Below, piece by piece: positions 24,581 to 39,008 of a stretch of 64,000 bases of DNA. Positions within the stretch are counted from its first letter, which is position 1, and every line of letters begins with the position of its first letter. The stretch is from Arabidopsis thaliana (taxonomy: Eukaryota; Streptophyta; Magnoliopsida; Brassicales; Brassicaceae), in the NCBI RefSeq assembly GCF_000001735.4, contig NC_003076.8, positions 7,440,001 to 7,504,000 of the forward strand, in the 5' to 3' direction. Position numbers and translations under genes: made by a program. Below the pieces are notes generated by a model. It saw nothing but the letters and a program-made list of their open reading frames with translations, was not told where the DNA came from and searched no databases.

Positions 24581-27356
24581 TAATAGCGTGTTTTAGTGTC
24601 GTCAGTAAGACAATATTTATGTTGTTGATAATTTTTTTATATATATATATAATATCTGAGAATATTTAAACAAACTATCTTATTTTTTGTGTCGATCGGC
24701 AAAGGTTTTAGTCAAAGTTTAATTAGTCTTTGGTCTCTTGAAATGTAATTGTAAATCGACCTTTAGTTGTATATATTTTTTGTTATACAATTGTATAAAC
24801 TTTTATAAAACATGTTATTCGTATTTACTTCTAATCTCCAATTAATTGGTTTACAATATTTGTTTCAGATAGAACTTGTGATCATTCATCTATGCTTAAA
24901 TAACCACTTTGTATTTATACATTTTAAAAGGTATTTACGTGGGAATGTGGGATGGTCTCATCTATATATTAAACATTAGCTGTCATGGGGGTACGAACTA
25001 TGTATTTCTTTCACGCGGTATTCTTTCTTTCTTCTTTGCTTGCGAAAATTTCCTAAAATTATGGGTTGTGATGTGGATTTCTTTGTCTTATATATAGCGA
25101 AACAATATTTGATATATAATATAGTTAATACTATAGATAACTAGGACCTCCCTTTACACCAAAAAAAAACAATCTTGCTTCTGATATTTTAGCTGCAGCC
25201 TGCATGTCTAACCATAGGATCTAAGAAAAGTAAAAACCATACAACAACTTTGCTCTCGTGCATAAACTGTCAAAAATACGGCCCATATGTGTTTTATAAA
25301 TAGTGTCTTATCTTTTTTTTAAAAATCACAAAATTCATGTCACTTGTTTTTTTATTTTTTTAAACAACAAACAAATTAATTATGTGTTATTTATTAATGG
25401 GAAATACATGTTGGAGGTGGTGCCTAATGCAAGAGATATATTTTCTATAAGCCATCTCATATGTCAATGGGGCCAAACTTAAAATTCTCTAAAGATGAAA
25501 GAACTAGTGGGAAAGATGATATACCTCACGATACTATTATACTACACCAAACATTTTCTGAGCGATTCACAGACTAATGTAGTTCTCTTATCTTGCTGTC
25601 GATGACTTGATGAGAACCTATAGTTACAAGCTTTATACTAATTACTACGTACAATCAACTTTCTCAAAGGTATAATCTTAATCGAGTTTTAGTTTACCCT
25701 TCTAGTACTTTTTATCTTCAAAAGAAGTGTTTCACTAATTACTATATGATTTTTTTTTTCTTAGGATTTTATCAAGTTTGTATATATGTTTCAAGATTGT
25801 GTTTGTAATTCATCTGCTCTTCGTTGGTTTATTGTCTGGAAACTATCCATAAGTTTCAATTTTTGATAACTATGCGGGACAGTATTCGGGGACCATACTT
25901 AGGTGCCAGTGGAGATGGATCACTCACGTGTGTGGCTTTGCATAGATTTCGGAGGATCTAAGACAACGTTTGACCATGTGGCGCCTTTACTTAAATTTAA
26001 AATATTTCTTATATAAATTAGAAACTATCTATAAGAGTATAATCATTTCAATTAATTTCTCTATATAAATATTGGTGTGAAGACAAAATGTTTTACTAAA
26101 TCAATGGTAAATATTCAAAAAATATCTAAGATTGTGTGCATATCTTCATTTATGTTAATTTAAATATAGTACAACTGTATACCTCTATTAATTTTTAATT
26201 TATGATACCACTTTTTAAATATTACTGTTATAGAGCATGTTCACAAAATATTTTATAGAGTTTTACAGATTTTATAATGCATGTTATAAAATGTTTATAA
26301 GGTTTTACAAATTGTAGAAAATTTTATATTGTTTATAATACATGCTATAAAATGATATTTTTGAATTTTTTTTCTCTTAGTGGTATTTTTAAAAAGGGAT
26401 ACCATAAAAGTGTTATTTTTCAAAATTTCTCTAATAATGGAAAATAGTCAAAATTAGCAAGATGAGTGAAGAGTGATTATTAAAAAAAATCTGAAAGCCG
26501 ATATTAAATCAATAAACGTACGAAACATATTAGCCTATTTAGAAATTGGTAGAAAATCACTAGGAGTCAAGACTAAAAGAAGAGGTTAAATACAATAAAT
26601 ATTGACCAGTTGAGCCAAATAGAATTATGAGAGTTGAGTCTCCAAAATTTAATGTGTGTACTGCATGTGAGGTGGAGCCAGAGGTATCTACAGCTTCCTC
26701 GCTTTTTCTTATACTGTGAGCAGGACCTACCCACATGCATGGAAACACCATCTGAGAAAAGAAAAGGTGAATTAAGAAATGAGCAAATACTTTTGTGTTA
26801 TTTGGGTTGATTACTTGTCCTCTGATATCCAGATAAATATTATCCCAACGTATTAATTTTAAGAGGAGATTTATGGAAAAAGATTAATTCTGAAGTATAT
26901 ATTTGGAAAATAACTTACATTTTGAAAAACTTCAAAAACTAAAATATTTGAACTATTGAGAAGTCAAGATGTGTGGCTTCATGGCGGTCATAAGAAAATT
27001 TGAGTACCCATTGTCTTTACATCAATGTGTTGATTATATATCTCATGACGGTTGTTGTGCATGATTGTTATCGTTTACAAGCGTATCGGATAGTTATTTT
27101 TCTTTTTAATATATAGTTGCCTAAACAATTATGACCGTCTATGAGTTTTAGATGATTATTTATAAGACTTTTCGAGTATTTTCATTTAAGAGATTGTTCA
27201 TGGAATGTTAGGATATATGATGATCGTTCAAGCATTATCAGTGAATAAATATGTGATTTGTAGAGTGGTATGTCAATAAAATATCACTGTGATCATTTCG
27301 TTTTGATTAGCCATGGCAGCTCTTTATGTGACATATAATATAGCTGATAATCTCAG
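24581..27356. other. AT-rich intergenic DNA
   Basis: No splice-supported gene, RNA gene or intact transposon found. Repeated TTTTATAA-type words near 26250-26350 suggest local slippage. Confidence 0.4.
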
Positions 27357-27359
27357 TTA

Positions 27360-28042
27360 GGGCATTTCCAATGGTTGTCTTCAAATATATTTTTAAAATT
27401 AGAGTTTTTTCAAATTTAAAGGCAAAAATGAAGCAAGCCTTTTCCAATGGTTTCCTTCATTTTGTACTTCAAAAAGAATATTTTAAAGTATATTCTATCT
27501 CTATTTTATTATTAATTATTGATATACCATTTACTTTCTAAACTTATGAACTTTAACCCATTTGTTTAATAAGTAGCAAATAGTCCAACAATTTTATTTA
27601 GAGTACATTATTATAAAGAAAATCACATTACATAACATTAATTAAAAATATATATTTACGATACAATTGTAGACATATAATTCTCCCACAAATGATCAAT
27701 TAATGCATTCCGAAGTGAGAAATGAGTTTCTTTATCCTTAATTTTTCTGAATCGAGCGAGATAAAAGTTGTTTTTGCATTTTAGTTTAATTGGATTAAAA
27801 TAAAAGAAATAATTTGTTTAGAACAAAATAAATACTTTGTTATTATTTGAAGGATCATTTTGTAAATAAGAAAGTTCACCTTCAAAAAATGAAGATGTTA
27901 ATAGTATACCTTCAAATATGAAGATACACTGTTCAATTCTTCATTTTGAAGATAAAAATGAAGTACCATTAGAGAAGAATTCTTCATTTTTCACTTCAAA
28001 ATGAAGGAAAAGGTGAAAAATGAAGCATCATTGGAGATGGTC
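27360..28042. mobile_element. Non-autonomous PIF/Harbinger (Tourist-like) MITE, ~683 bp
   Basis: The left end reads GGGCATTTCCAATGGTTG. The right end, reverse-complemented, reads GACCATCTCCAATGATGC, giving imperfect terminal inverted repeats. Both ends are flanked by TTA (27357-27359 and 28043-28045), the 3-base target duplication typical of PIF/Harbinger. Subterminal repeats of CTTCATTTT and CTTCAAAATGAA occur on both sides. There is no transposase frame, so it depends on another element. The TIR form is common in plant MITEs; family assignment rests on the TSD and is inferred. Confidence 0.75.
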
Positions 28043-28045
28043 TTA

Positions 28046-30540
28046 GCTAGGTCGGCTGATTAATTGGCTATCGGCCCGTCCTTCTTCTTGCTACCTAATA
28101 TGTGACATATTGTGGCTTTTTGTTTTACTCCTTTAAGTCATCTAGAATTTGTTTATATATCAAAAGATATGCGAACAGTTATAGATGGATTAGTTTGCTT
28201 ATACTAAATATTTTTGTATAGAACATCAAATTGCATATGCTTTTTATTATAAATATAAGTCTTCCTACACAATTTCGCTCTCTCACCAACAAAATGGATG
28301 TTGAACCGGCTGGCCTACTTCCTTGCGAGAAGAAATTCAATGCATTTTTTACTTACGTTGTGTTTTGAAAAGACATGATGATTATGTAAATAATGTTTTT
28401 GTTTATTACATATGTAAATTAACATATTTTATAATTTGTTTTTTAAAAATGTATAAATGGAAGGCCAATTAAAGTCCTTGAGTATCAATACATGAAAAAA
28501 TTGCTACATACATATTTTCTGACAATTTTAACTTTTCCTAGAAATACATACCAAATCACAAACCCGAGCTCATTTCTATTTTATTTGTTCTTCATTTTGA
28601 ATGTACACTGATGTTTGTCCCCAAAAAAAATGTACACTGATAAAATAATTTAATAGAATGATTCAGGATGTCAACGCGTCATCAAAAGTTCAAGACTACT
28701 GGACCAAATGGTCCAACACCAACCTTATCGTAATTTATCTATAGGTGTGTTTTCAAATGGATAAAAGATTAAAAGACATACATGATCCAGATAGATGAAA
28801 GCAAATGATAAGACTTAATATAAATAATAAAGAATCGTACTGATTTTTTGTTTGTAATGTGAAATAGAATGGCTCGCAACTCAAAGTGTCAGACTCTATC
28901 TATGCAAAAAATGTCAAAGACACGCAGCTTGTTTATATACCATTCATATTGCCAAACTTTTGGACCAAAATATTTTTATTAAGATCATATAAACACAAAG
29001 AGCCAACCCACTGTGATCGGTGTGATAAAATCCCAACTACTTGGAGCAACATGTAGTTTACATTATTAAGCTGAAACTCTAAAGATCATGGAAATATATC
29101 AATCATATCACTGTAGGGTAAGTCCAAAAATAGAGGTACGTACGAACTACGAAGACAACATAACGTTTTAGTTTCTACCAAACTTTATTGACTAAGTACT
29201 TTTTTTTTTAATTGACTAAGTACTTCATATAGAAGTGCACCGATTATTGCAAACCCTTATTAATGGACGGCAAAGAAGAGAAAATGACGACAGCTTCCAG
29301 CTTCCTAACTCCTAATTGCATATATGGACTATGGTAGGTGTCCTTCTCGTCAGATCACATGTTTGGGAAGATTAATCATTGGATAAACTTAAAAGAATTG
29401 AATTATGATTAGAAGTTATCTGAACATTTACTTTTGAAAATAATATATTACCTAACAAACTAGTATTATTTTGGCTAACGTCCTATAGATTGTGTTTCGA
29501 ATAGTTTTGGACCTTTTGGTAATAGAAAACCAAGTAAATGAAGATAGTACAGTTTCAGTGTTTTGAGAAAAAAAGCTGAACTAAAACTAAAATGTTTAAG
29601 GACACAATATTTAGTTTCAATTAGATAATTCAACAGTTTGAACAATTTTTTTTTTTTTTTTTTGAAGTCATTTATTTATACAATGTTTTAAAACGCATTA
29701 AGCATTTAGGCAGCCGACAAACGCCTATTGTCTAACTGTAAATAGGCGCTTCCACTTAGGTTCATATTGCATATTTACTATATGTGTATAGTGACAAAAA
29801 CCAATATTTCTCTTATTTTGGATGAAGGTATAGTAGTTGTTAAATGTTCAATATAATTAAGCATTAATGACAAATAAAATAAAATTAATTTAGTTGATAA
29901 AAAGATAATCTTATAAAAAGATCGATGAATAGATATAATGGTTTACTGAATTCTATAGCTCTTACCTTGCACGACTATGTCCCAAGGAGAGGAAGTACCT
30001 TAACTATAATTCTGAACATAATTTTGTCTATCTTGGTGAGTATTATATGACCTAAACCCTTTAATAAGAAAAAGTATAATACTGGCGTAACGTAATAAAT
30101 TAACACAATCATAAGTTGTTGACAAGCAAAAAAACATACATAATTTGTTTAATGAGATATATTAGTTATAGTTCTTATGTCAAAGTACAATTATGCCTAC
30201 CAAAATTAATTAATGATTTCAACAGGAAGTCTGAGATGATGGGCCGACGTGTAGTTACGTTTCTTGAATTGTGAGAGATGGTATTTATTATACTGAAGAA
30301 AACATTATTTACTAAATAAATTTTCATTTCACATCTTCTGTAATCAATGCGGGTAGATGAAGAAGTTGTTAATACGATGGCCAACCATATGGATCTCTTT
30401 TTTGGCGTTTCTATATATAGTAACCTCGACTCCAAAGGCATTACGTGACTCAATAAAATCAAGTCTTTTGTTTCCTTTTATCCAAAAAAAAAAAAAAGTC
30501 TTGTGTTTCTCTTAGGTTGGTTGAGAATCATTTCATTTCA
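28046..30540. other. Intergenic DNA and FAR1 promoter
   Basis: AT-rich with no supported gene. Includes a T-run at about 29646-29664 and a short duplication of TGTACACTGAT near 28600 and 28630. The last ~150 bases hold a TATA-like TATATATAG near 30413, likely the FAR1 core promoter. Confidence 0.45.
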
Positions 30541-33500
30541 ATGGAATCCAATTGTGTTCAATTTCTCGGTAACAAGACCATTCTCATCACAGGAGCTCCT
30601 GGTTTTCTTGCCAAGGGTACGTTCTTTCTACACCTCGGTTCAGTACTTCGAGTCTTGCTTATGCTATAAGTTCTAATTAGTATGATTTAATAACTTAAAT
30701 GAAAATTTCATATGCTTCATACTATCTTTGTACGTAGTTATTATAGATTCTTGACATGCGTGCATTTGGTTCTATAAGTGTACGATAGACATCAACATAG
30801 TCTTCTTATGGTGAAAACTGAACATATATATTGTTAATCGTATATTTAAGATAGAAGGATATGTAGATGTCGCGCTAATTATGTGTTTGTTTGTCTTGTT
30901 TAAATAAAAAATGAGAGTGATAGCTAGTGATAATAACTTTAAGATATACCAAGAATATTGAGTCCCATACTGTTCATTTCATTTATTGCAACACAATAGA
31001 TTTTTATGGTCCAATAATTATGATACTGATGCAGCTTACAAATATTCAATGCGTTCTGTATATATATATATCTAATTTGAGAAAAATTAATTATTCTGTA
31101 TCATAGTATTTGTTGCGATAGTGAAGTACTCTTCATATTTATATATTCTTTTAAACCCCAATTTTTCTGATTATATGTTTGCACTGCATTTAAAAACCAG
31201 TATAGCCATTTACGATAATGAATATTTAAACACTCTAAAAAGGGTGAATTTAAGCTTATTCATGTGTATACTACAAGATTAATTTAGTAACGAAAATATT
31301 GTTTTCATAGTTTTGGTAGAGAAAATACTAAGGTTGCAACCAAATGTGAAGAAGATATACCTTCTGTTGAGAGCTCCCGACGAAAAATCAGCCATGCAAC
31401 GCCTACGTAGTGAGGTATGGTGTATATTAAATCCTATAACCAAAACACTCTACACATACACATCTAGAGGCGATGCATTAATTAATTATCTCAAAATATC
31501 AACAATAGGTTTTCTTTCCCTTATTTACAATGATCAACAGGTTATGGAGATCGACCTTTTTAAAGTGTTGAGGAACAATCTAGGAGAAGACAATTTGAAT
31601 GCCTTGATGCGGGAAAAAATTGTGCCGGTTCCAGGTGATATATCGATCGATAATTTGGGATTGAAAGACACTGATCTCATACAACGTATGTGGAGTGAGA
31701 TTGATATCATAATCAACATAGCAGCCACAACAAATTTCGATGAAAGGTATTTACGAAAATAATTGATGATATATCACATTTACTTTGTATAATAATATTC
31801 AAATGTAACTTGATTTTCATTGTTCTGTTTTTAATAAAAATAAAAGATATGATATTGGTCTTGGCATCAACACATTTGGAGCCCTGAATGTTCTCAACTT
31901 CGCCAAAAAGTGTGTTAAAGGACAATTGCTTCTCCATGTCTCAACCGGTGAGTTTGAATTATTTTCTTACAAAAACAACCAATATATATACTGATGCTTA
32001 CTAGAGAAATGTATGTATTCTTTTAGCGTATATAAGCGGTGAACAACCTGGATTGTTACTAGAGAAACCATTCAAGATGGGGGAGACTCTCAGCGGGGAT
32101 CGGGAACTAGACATCAATATAGAACATGATCTAATGAAACAAAAATTGAAAGAGCTTCAAGATTGTTCTGATGAAGAGATCTCGCAAACAATGAAAGATT
32201 TTGGAATGGCAAGGTTTGCAGCCTAGTCACAACGTATATGTTCTTAAACTTTTACTTCAATCATCCATTAATTCTTAAATTAAAATGGTCTAAATATAGG
32301 GCAAAGCTTCATGGATGGCCAAATACATATGTATTCACCAAAGCAATGGGAGAGATGCTAATGGGAAAATACAGAGAAAATTTGCCACTTGTTATCATAC
32401 GTCCAACAATGATTACTAGTACTATTGCCGAACCATTCCCCGGTTGGATTGAAGGGTTGAAGTAAGTATTGGTTTATTATATCCTTGTTGTATCTAATTT
32501 TATCTCGTGCTCAATATTCATCTTTAATTTATTTTTTCTTCATTGTATATGCAGAACATTAGACAGTGTGATTGTTGCATATGGTAAAGGAAGGCTTAAA
32601 TGTTTTCTTGCGGATTCAAACTCAGTCTTTGACCTTGTAAGTCCTTTCAACATCTTTGTATCACAAGTCAACACCTAAATCAATTTATAGCATATTAACA
32701 ATTTTTATGGCATATTAAATAACGGGTTACTTGTTTCAATTAATATATTATATACAATTCATTGACAATGTGTTGATGGAAAAAATTATAATAACATTTG
32801 CAGATACCGGCAGACATGGTAGTAAATGCGATGGTTGCAGCCGCGACAGCTCATTCGGGAGACACCGGGATTCAGGCAATATATCATGTTGGTTCGTCTT
32901 GTAAGAATCCAGTCACGTTTGGACAACTTCACGATTTCACGGCTCGTTACTTCGCTAAACGTCCTTTGATTGGTCGGAATGGCTCGCCAATCATAGTGGT
33001 CAAAGGAACCATTCTGTCCACTATGGCTCAATTCAGCCTCTACATGACCCTTCGTTACAAGCTTCCTCTACAGGTACCTTAACATTATAATTTATGTTCT
33101 ATTTTCATTTCGTTTCCCAACTTTTAAACTTCCAAGAAACCCTAAATTTTGGTTCAGTTTTTACGCACATCTATAAAAGACTAAGGCTGTAAATGGTAAC
33201 CAAAACCGCACCCAAAACCGCACCGCAACAGTGTTGTAACAATATCAAAATCTCTACATATACATATATATATATATATATATGTATTTTCGTTACTATT
33301 TAAACCGCACCGCACTTCTCCCGCACCATAAAACGCAGTCACTATTCAGAACCTAAGAATAATATTCAACATATATGTTGCTTTTTTTGTTACCTTTATG
33401 TTTCTCATTTGTTTTTGTTTTCTTTTCCCTTCCAGATACTTCGATTGATCAATATAGTTTATCCATGGAGTCACGGAGATAACTACAGTGACCTAAGCCG

Positions 33501-33916
33501 CAAAATCAAGCTAGCTATGCGACTAGTTGAGCTTTACCAGCCTTACTTACTCTTCAAGGGCATGTACGTATATATCACTCATAAACTTTCATTACCAAAC
33601 TTTAAGATTAATTAATAAGACAGTATAACATCTTTATTTCTTAGGATAGAGAACAAACACTAGTTATTACTACACATGAGTTCTTATCATATCTTTGAGT
33701 CGTCATCACAACTTTACTAAGTCATGACATGATATTATATATTCTTGTTTGTGCAGATTTGATGATTTAAATACCGAAAGACTGCGAATGAAAAGAAAGG
33801 AGAATATCAAAGAGTTAGATGGATCGTTCGAGTTCGATCCCAAGTCCATTGATTGGGACAATTATATCACAAACACCCACATTCCTGGCCTCATCACCCA
33901 TGTGCTTAAACAATAA
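30541..33916 (+). CDS. FAR1: Alcohol-forming fatty acyl-CoA reductase
   Basis: Ten exons close in phase and give 491 residues: 30541-30616, 31311-31414, 31541-31746, 31847-31947, 32027-32213, 32300-32461, 32555-32636, 32804-33073, 33436-33563, 33757-33916. The N-terminal Rossmann domain carries the NAD(P)H motif TGAPGFLA (17-24), and the active site Y-x3-K is Tyr235/Lys239 (YVFTK). The C-terminal FAR_C (male-sterility) domain ends with [12 protein letters not shown]. It reduces very-long-chain acyl-CoA to primary alcohols. I recall this locus as At5g22500, FAR1, which makes mainly C22 alcohols for suberin in root, seed coat and wounds. All motifs are intact. Intron 8 holds an AT microsatellite and a repeat-like stretch. 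Confidence 0.95.
33175..33360. repeat. Repeat-like insertion in FAR1 intron 8
   Basis: A stretch with repeated AACCGCACC words on both sides of a TA microsatellite (about 33255-33282) stands out from normal intron sequence. It resembles the inside of a small hAT-like or other non-autonomous element, but no clean ends could be defined. Confidence 0.35.
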
Positions 33917-34973
33917 ATTATGCTGGTAATATGTTTGGAACTATTGTGAATCTCGTGTGTAATATTATTAAAGAATACGATTATATCATTCTAATCTTGT
34001 AATTTACAGTTTGTGTTGGCGTGTAATATCAAAATAAATAAAAAAAACTTATTCCACAATGGATAAGACTTTGAATCATGCATATGATATTCAGTCGTGT
34101 TATAAATATATTTTTATGTCACCATCTTACATATATGATATATAGAAGCATTTTATTTTTTAGATTTGGATTTTTCAAAATTAGTTGTTTATTAAAAATG
34201 AAAAAAACAAAGAGAAATTCTTAAACTTGTCATTTTTGGAAGACAACTTCAATCTATGTAATTGCAACCTTTATTTATTTCAATTTAATCCTCACCTTAA
34301 AACTGTATATATTTGAGTTTATGTGTAAAAAAAGTAATCAAATCCTGGAAAAAAAAATTTGTTGCATAGAGACTTAGAAATCTGCCGATCGACAAAAACA
34401 AAAAATGACAAATAGTACTCAACTACTCATTGCGCTACCGAATTATTTAGTTGTAGGTCAGTTAGCATAACGTGTAACTCTTTAAATGATTTTACTGTTT
34501 CAATCATTTGGATAATTGACTCAATGGCAAATCTGTATATAAGTGAAATCTGTAAATCTTTTCTAACAAATATGAGTCATATAATCTGGCTATTTACTAC
34601 GAATGCTGTAACATAATTAATCTGCAACAACCACCACCACTGATGGGATCCAGTTAAAATATTATCGAAGGCTAAATCATAGCCTTGTCAGTTGAATTTA
34701 GTTCGATAGGACCTAACACATGTGGCTCTACAGCAAAATTGTGGATGTTTCTTCTAGGTACTAGCTACTGTTTCTTATTATGTTTAACATGTTGGACCAC
34801 TCACTACTTGAGCCAAACACGCTTTTAATAATATGATAAAAACAAACATCATCTATTTTTATGTAAGTTTCTAAGAGAGACTATTTACACAACAATGACA
34901 CGTTTTTGTATCAATCTGTTGAAGGTCCATGCCTCCTCCATGGCTCACTTTGAAATAAATAAGTCTGAGCCTC
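33917..34973. other. Convergent 3' flanks of FAR1 and the invertase gene
   Basis: AT-rich, with no supported gene. Holds the 3' UTRs of FAR1 (+) and the invertase (-). Confidence 0.5.
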
Positions 34974-37479
34974 TCATACAATAAATGGTTGTTGAGCTTT
35001 TTTGGGTCCTCTTGTCCTCCTCGGGTTAGCGCTGAGCATGCAAGAGAATGCGTTTCTCAAATCCGAATCCTCTTCACTAGTGAGGAACTTTGCTGCAGCT
35101 GGATTTGCTAAGAGGAGCTTGGCCACTAGGTAACCTGCGATGGACCAAGTCTGGTATAGCCGTGCCTGTTTACCGATGAATCTTGCTCTTTTGGTATCGT
35201 AGTACTCGGGCCATTTGTCTAAGGAAATCCGTCTCTCGGCTAACTCAACCGCCTTTTCTGCAATCTCTGGTCTACCCATTTTGATGCTTGCAACTGTCAG
35301 CTGAAAAAACAACATGGGACTCAGATTTTAAATTAGCACAAATGCAGCTTTGCAATTCTCATTGATAAAACCAAACCGATTATCTCGTTGTGCAATCCAA
35401 TATGTCAAAATTTCAGTTCTAGTTCAGATGTAAATCTCAGAAACAAGGAAAAAAACCGGAGAACCAAAAAGGGAAAGAGAGAAATCTGAACTAACCTGCC
35501 ATAGCAGAGTTGGCCATGCACCTCCATTGTGATAAGACCAAGGACTGCAACATAATCAAGATGCTTAAAGTGATAATTGGGATGGTGGAAATACAATAGT
35601 GAAAACTTTAAGACATCTATTCAAAGATCATGTGGGAGAGAGAAATTACGTATTCTTTGGATCACTTCCGGTTATAATTCGCCATTCTTCACCTTCCATA
35701 GCAGGGTAACAGATCTTAAGTGGCATGTCTGCTACAAGTTCTGCCCATTTGGCTTCGATGAAATCAAGAATTGCATGTGATTGATCATTTGAAGCCAAAC
35801 TGCTCACTATAGACCAAAGGTTCCCCAGAGTAAAGAATCTGAAATCCATGTGAGCAGGCTGAAGGTTTCCAATCAAATATCCTCCTCTGTTCGGCATAAA
35901 GTCCACTAACCATGAAGGGATCTGATCTGGATATATGTTGAATTTATTAACCGCATCGTAAGAGTATTCCTCGGTCTGGTAACGGTATATTTCATTAATC
36001 TTTTTCAGGTCCAACCAGTAGTATTCCCTGATGTGGAAATTTAAAGCAACAAGACGATTGTTGAGAGCTCGGATTAGATCAGCTGACCCGTCCTCTGGCG
36101 TAAGCATCTCACGAGCGCAGACCAAAGCCGAATAAAAGAGTGCCTGACAAAGTAAACGATAAATAAAGCGGTTTGCCAATTGCATAGACAGCTTCTAGTG
36201 CAAACTCAGATTGAAGGAACTGCTCACCTGAATCTCCAGGGGATGACCATGGATTCCCATTCGACGGTCTATCATGCAGGACCCATCAGTAACTAACAAA
36301 GTAGGAAACATATCGAAACCATCAGCGAGACACAGCTTTAAGATCATCTTGATTCCAGTCTGCACATCAACTCTTTCCTGCACGGAAAGATCACCAGTGC
36401 ATTTTCCATATGCTCTCAACAAAATAATCCACCACAAGCCTGAAAATCCAAAACAAATGAAAAGTGAGTTAGTTATTTTATACCAGAGTCCTTTTCACAT
36501 AGGGATCTGAAACTTCTCTTACCAGAATCAACCGGGGCAACACGTCCAATAGCTGCTTCACCAAAATCAGGATCTAACACTTCTTCGGTCATTGAATCAT
36601 CGCCATCGAGAGGAACAGTTTTCACCTTGAAACTACAAGGCATCAAACCTTGACCTGGACTATGGCAATCCATGGTTTTCTCCCAACTCTGGTCAGGAAT
36701 AAGCATCATATCAGCTCATAACAAAACCAAATAACTGCTACGTATCAATCTACACTGAACTCGGTGCAACAAAAAGAGGTTACTACTACAATCATATTTC
36801 CTTAACCACAAAAACATTTGACAACATCATACTATTGCTTCCATCTGCACTTATCAAAGAAAGACTCTATTACCTGTAACTGGAGAGTGTAAAGGATGAA
36901 ATTGCGAACAATATCATACTCTCCTTTAAGAAGAAAGGCGATCCCCGAAGGTATGAAATCACGAATAAAGACCTGATCATAATTCAAAACACTAGTAGAG
37001 TTCGGATCATTAGCAGCAATAGTTCCAATAGGACTTCCACAATAGAAAACAACAGACTGCCTCAACAGATCCCAAGCTTCATCCTCAATAGACTTTGTTC
37101 CAACTGATTGTGCATTACCATTAGATGAAACACTTCCATTAACAGGTAAAGGCATTTCATCTAAGTCACTTTTCAATTCACTGCTCAAACCGTCAGATGG
37201 AAGTAACGTTGATCTAATACTCTCCTCAACATCATGTTTTTGGCATTTGCATATCGTGGAAACAAACTTTTTACCTTTCAAAACAGAGTTTGAACTATGA
37301 AATGAATGTTTTGGTACGCTTGAGACCTCATGCGAGTTTGTACACCGGACGGTCTTTCTGTTTCTACTAACGGGTTTAAACGAGAGGTTTGGTGTTGAGT
37401 TAACAAAGAAGGAAGCTAGATAGCAAGATTGAGATACAGATCCTAATGGAACACGTAGAACTGTTTCTGAAGCTGCCAT
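34974..37479 (-). CDS. INVE: Alkaline/neutral invertase (GH100) with plastid-type transit peptide
   Basis: Six exons close in phase and give 617 residues: 36874-37479, 36523-36688, 36228-36439, 35650-36143, 35496-35544, 34974-35300. The first ~100 residues are Ser/Thr-rich and poor in acidic residues, as in a chloroplast transit peptide, and extend beyond the cytosolic forms. The GH100 core starts around [11 protein letters not shown]; it carries the FIRDF motif with its catalytic-type Asp, plus [31 protein letters not shown] and [16 protein letters not shown] blocks typical of the family. It hydrolyses sucrose to glucose and fructose at neutral to alkaline pH and cannot use other beta-fructosides. 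I recall the locus as At5g22510 (A/N-InvE), a plastid isoform. A leader intron is likely at about 37535-37823. Confidence 0.95.
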
Positions 37480-39008
37480 TTTGAATACTACCCTATATAC
37501 CCAAAGAAGAAATGATCAAACTTTAAAATGATACCTGCAAAAATTGGATAAGAAGACATAAGAAAGGAACAAACTTTACACAAGAGAACCTAAACATGTG
37601 GGAATGAATGAATCAGACATCGCAAATCATAGAAAAATGTCATCTTTTTTCCAAATTTCGCTCTAATTACAGAGAAACACTGTTGATCAAGTCCAATTTC
37701 AGTGCTTTGTCGCTATATCCCATTTTTGTTTAGCTTCAGGAATTTTCGAAGATTGCAAATATGAACAAATAAATGGGATTAAAGAATCTTCACGAAGAGA
37801 TAAAAGTAACGATGGAGACTTACTTTGATGATCCAGATTCAGCTTTTCCGAGAGAGAGAGATTTCGAATCAGAGTCGTCGAGCACCAAAACAAAAATCCG
37901 GTAAAGTGACGACTGGTCCAAAAACCCTTGCTTTCGAAACACGAGCTTTTAACTTTCTTCCATCATCCACGAGTTTACGCGTGTGAAACGACGACGTGTC
38001 TAATCTCTAAACACTTTCTTTTTTTTTAGTTTGTTCTTTTAACAGGATTTTGAAAATGGACAAGCCTGATCCTAAATTCCTAATGGCGTTATGTGTTTGG
38101 TGTGGATTGATTTTGGATGGTTCCTTGACTCAAACAGAGATAAGATATGACACTAAATATGGCTATATCCAGTTTTATTTTCTTAGCAGTGTATCAAATG
38201 AGTAAACTGGAGAATCGCTATCTAACTCATGGTCGCTTTCGGATTCTGTCAAAAGGGAAAATGTAAATGCCCTGATTTCAGGATTTGTATAGAGCCATGA
38301 ACAGAGGAAGTAGACAAGGCCAAATGAAGATCAACTAATGGGCCTTAAACAGAGGAGATAGCCCACATGTTTGTTAACACATGAAGATGAAACAATTATC
38401 TTGGTTTAACAAAAACTTTATAAATCTTATGTTTACAATATCAGTGAACAACTGTGAAGATTTTATTTTTTTGTTTGAATATGTGGAAGTTCAAATCCAA
38501 AGATTCTACATTTTTTTTAGAGGCGGGACCCATACCTAATTAAATTTATCTATTTTTGGAGAAAATATCCCTCCCACCTCGAATCAGCACATCTACCTAG
38601 GAGATTTACCATTGGGCCAACAGCTCGTTGGTAACAACTATGAAGATTAGTGATGCTGATTGAGGTAAAAGAAGTTAAAGATTTCATTTGATGTCTGATA
38701 CAAATTTCAAAGTCTTCGAAACCCTCTAGGAGTTCGCGTTTTTGGTTGCCGTGAGTTTTCTTTTTCTATTTTTGTAGTTTCCTAGCAAGTGAGTGGTGAA
38801 AGAAAGGAAGCTGCATGGGTCAATTCTGCCTTCACTCAAATCTTGATAAGTCAAAGATTTAAACATCTTTAAGAAATCAAATCTTTAAGATTTAAATCAG
38901 CTAAAACACTCATGTCTCCTTCTCTCAACACTGAAGATTTAAACATCTTTAAGAAATCAAATATTTTCTGTACAATTTGTGCTTGTTTGTACACCCTCCC
39001 CCACGAAA
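37480..39008. other. Divergent promoters of the invertase gene and the first small basic-protein gene
   Basis: 37480-37900 holds the invertase leader with its probable intron. 38000-38850 is AT-rich DNA with no gene seen. From about 38780 to 39008 the sequence is a paralog of 40400-40620, so the promoter was duplicated together with the coding region. Words such as AAGTGAGTGGTG and GAAAGGAAGCTGC are conserved between the two. Confidence 0.55.
38855..38962. repeat. 28 bp direct repeat, two copies 80 bp apart
   Basis: The word beginning GATTTAAACATCTTTAAGAA and continuing ATCAAAT occurs at about 38855-38882 and again at 38935-38962, just upstream of the ATG at 39009. Confidence 0.75.

Noticed and set aside
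26560..26751. 63-codon minus frame with a Met start
   Set aside because: No family features; length is expected by chance in 9.5 kb of gene-poor DNA.
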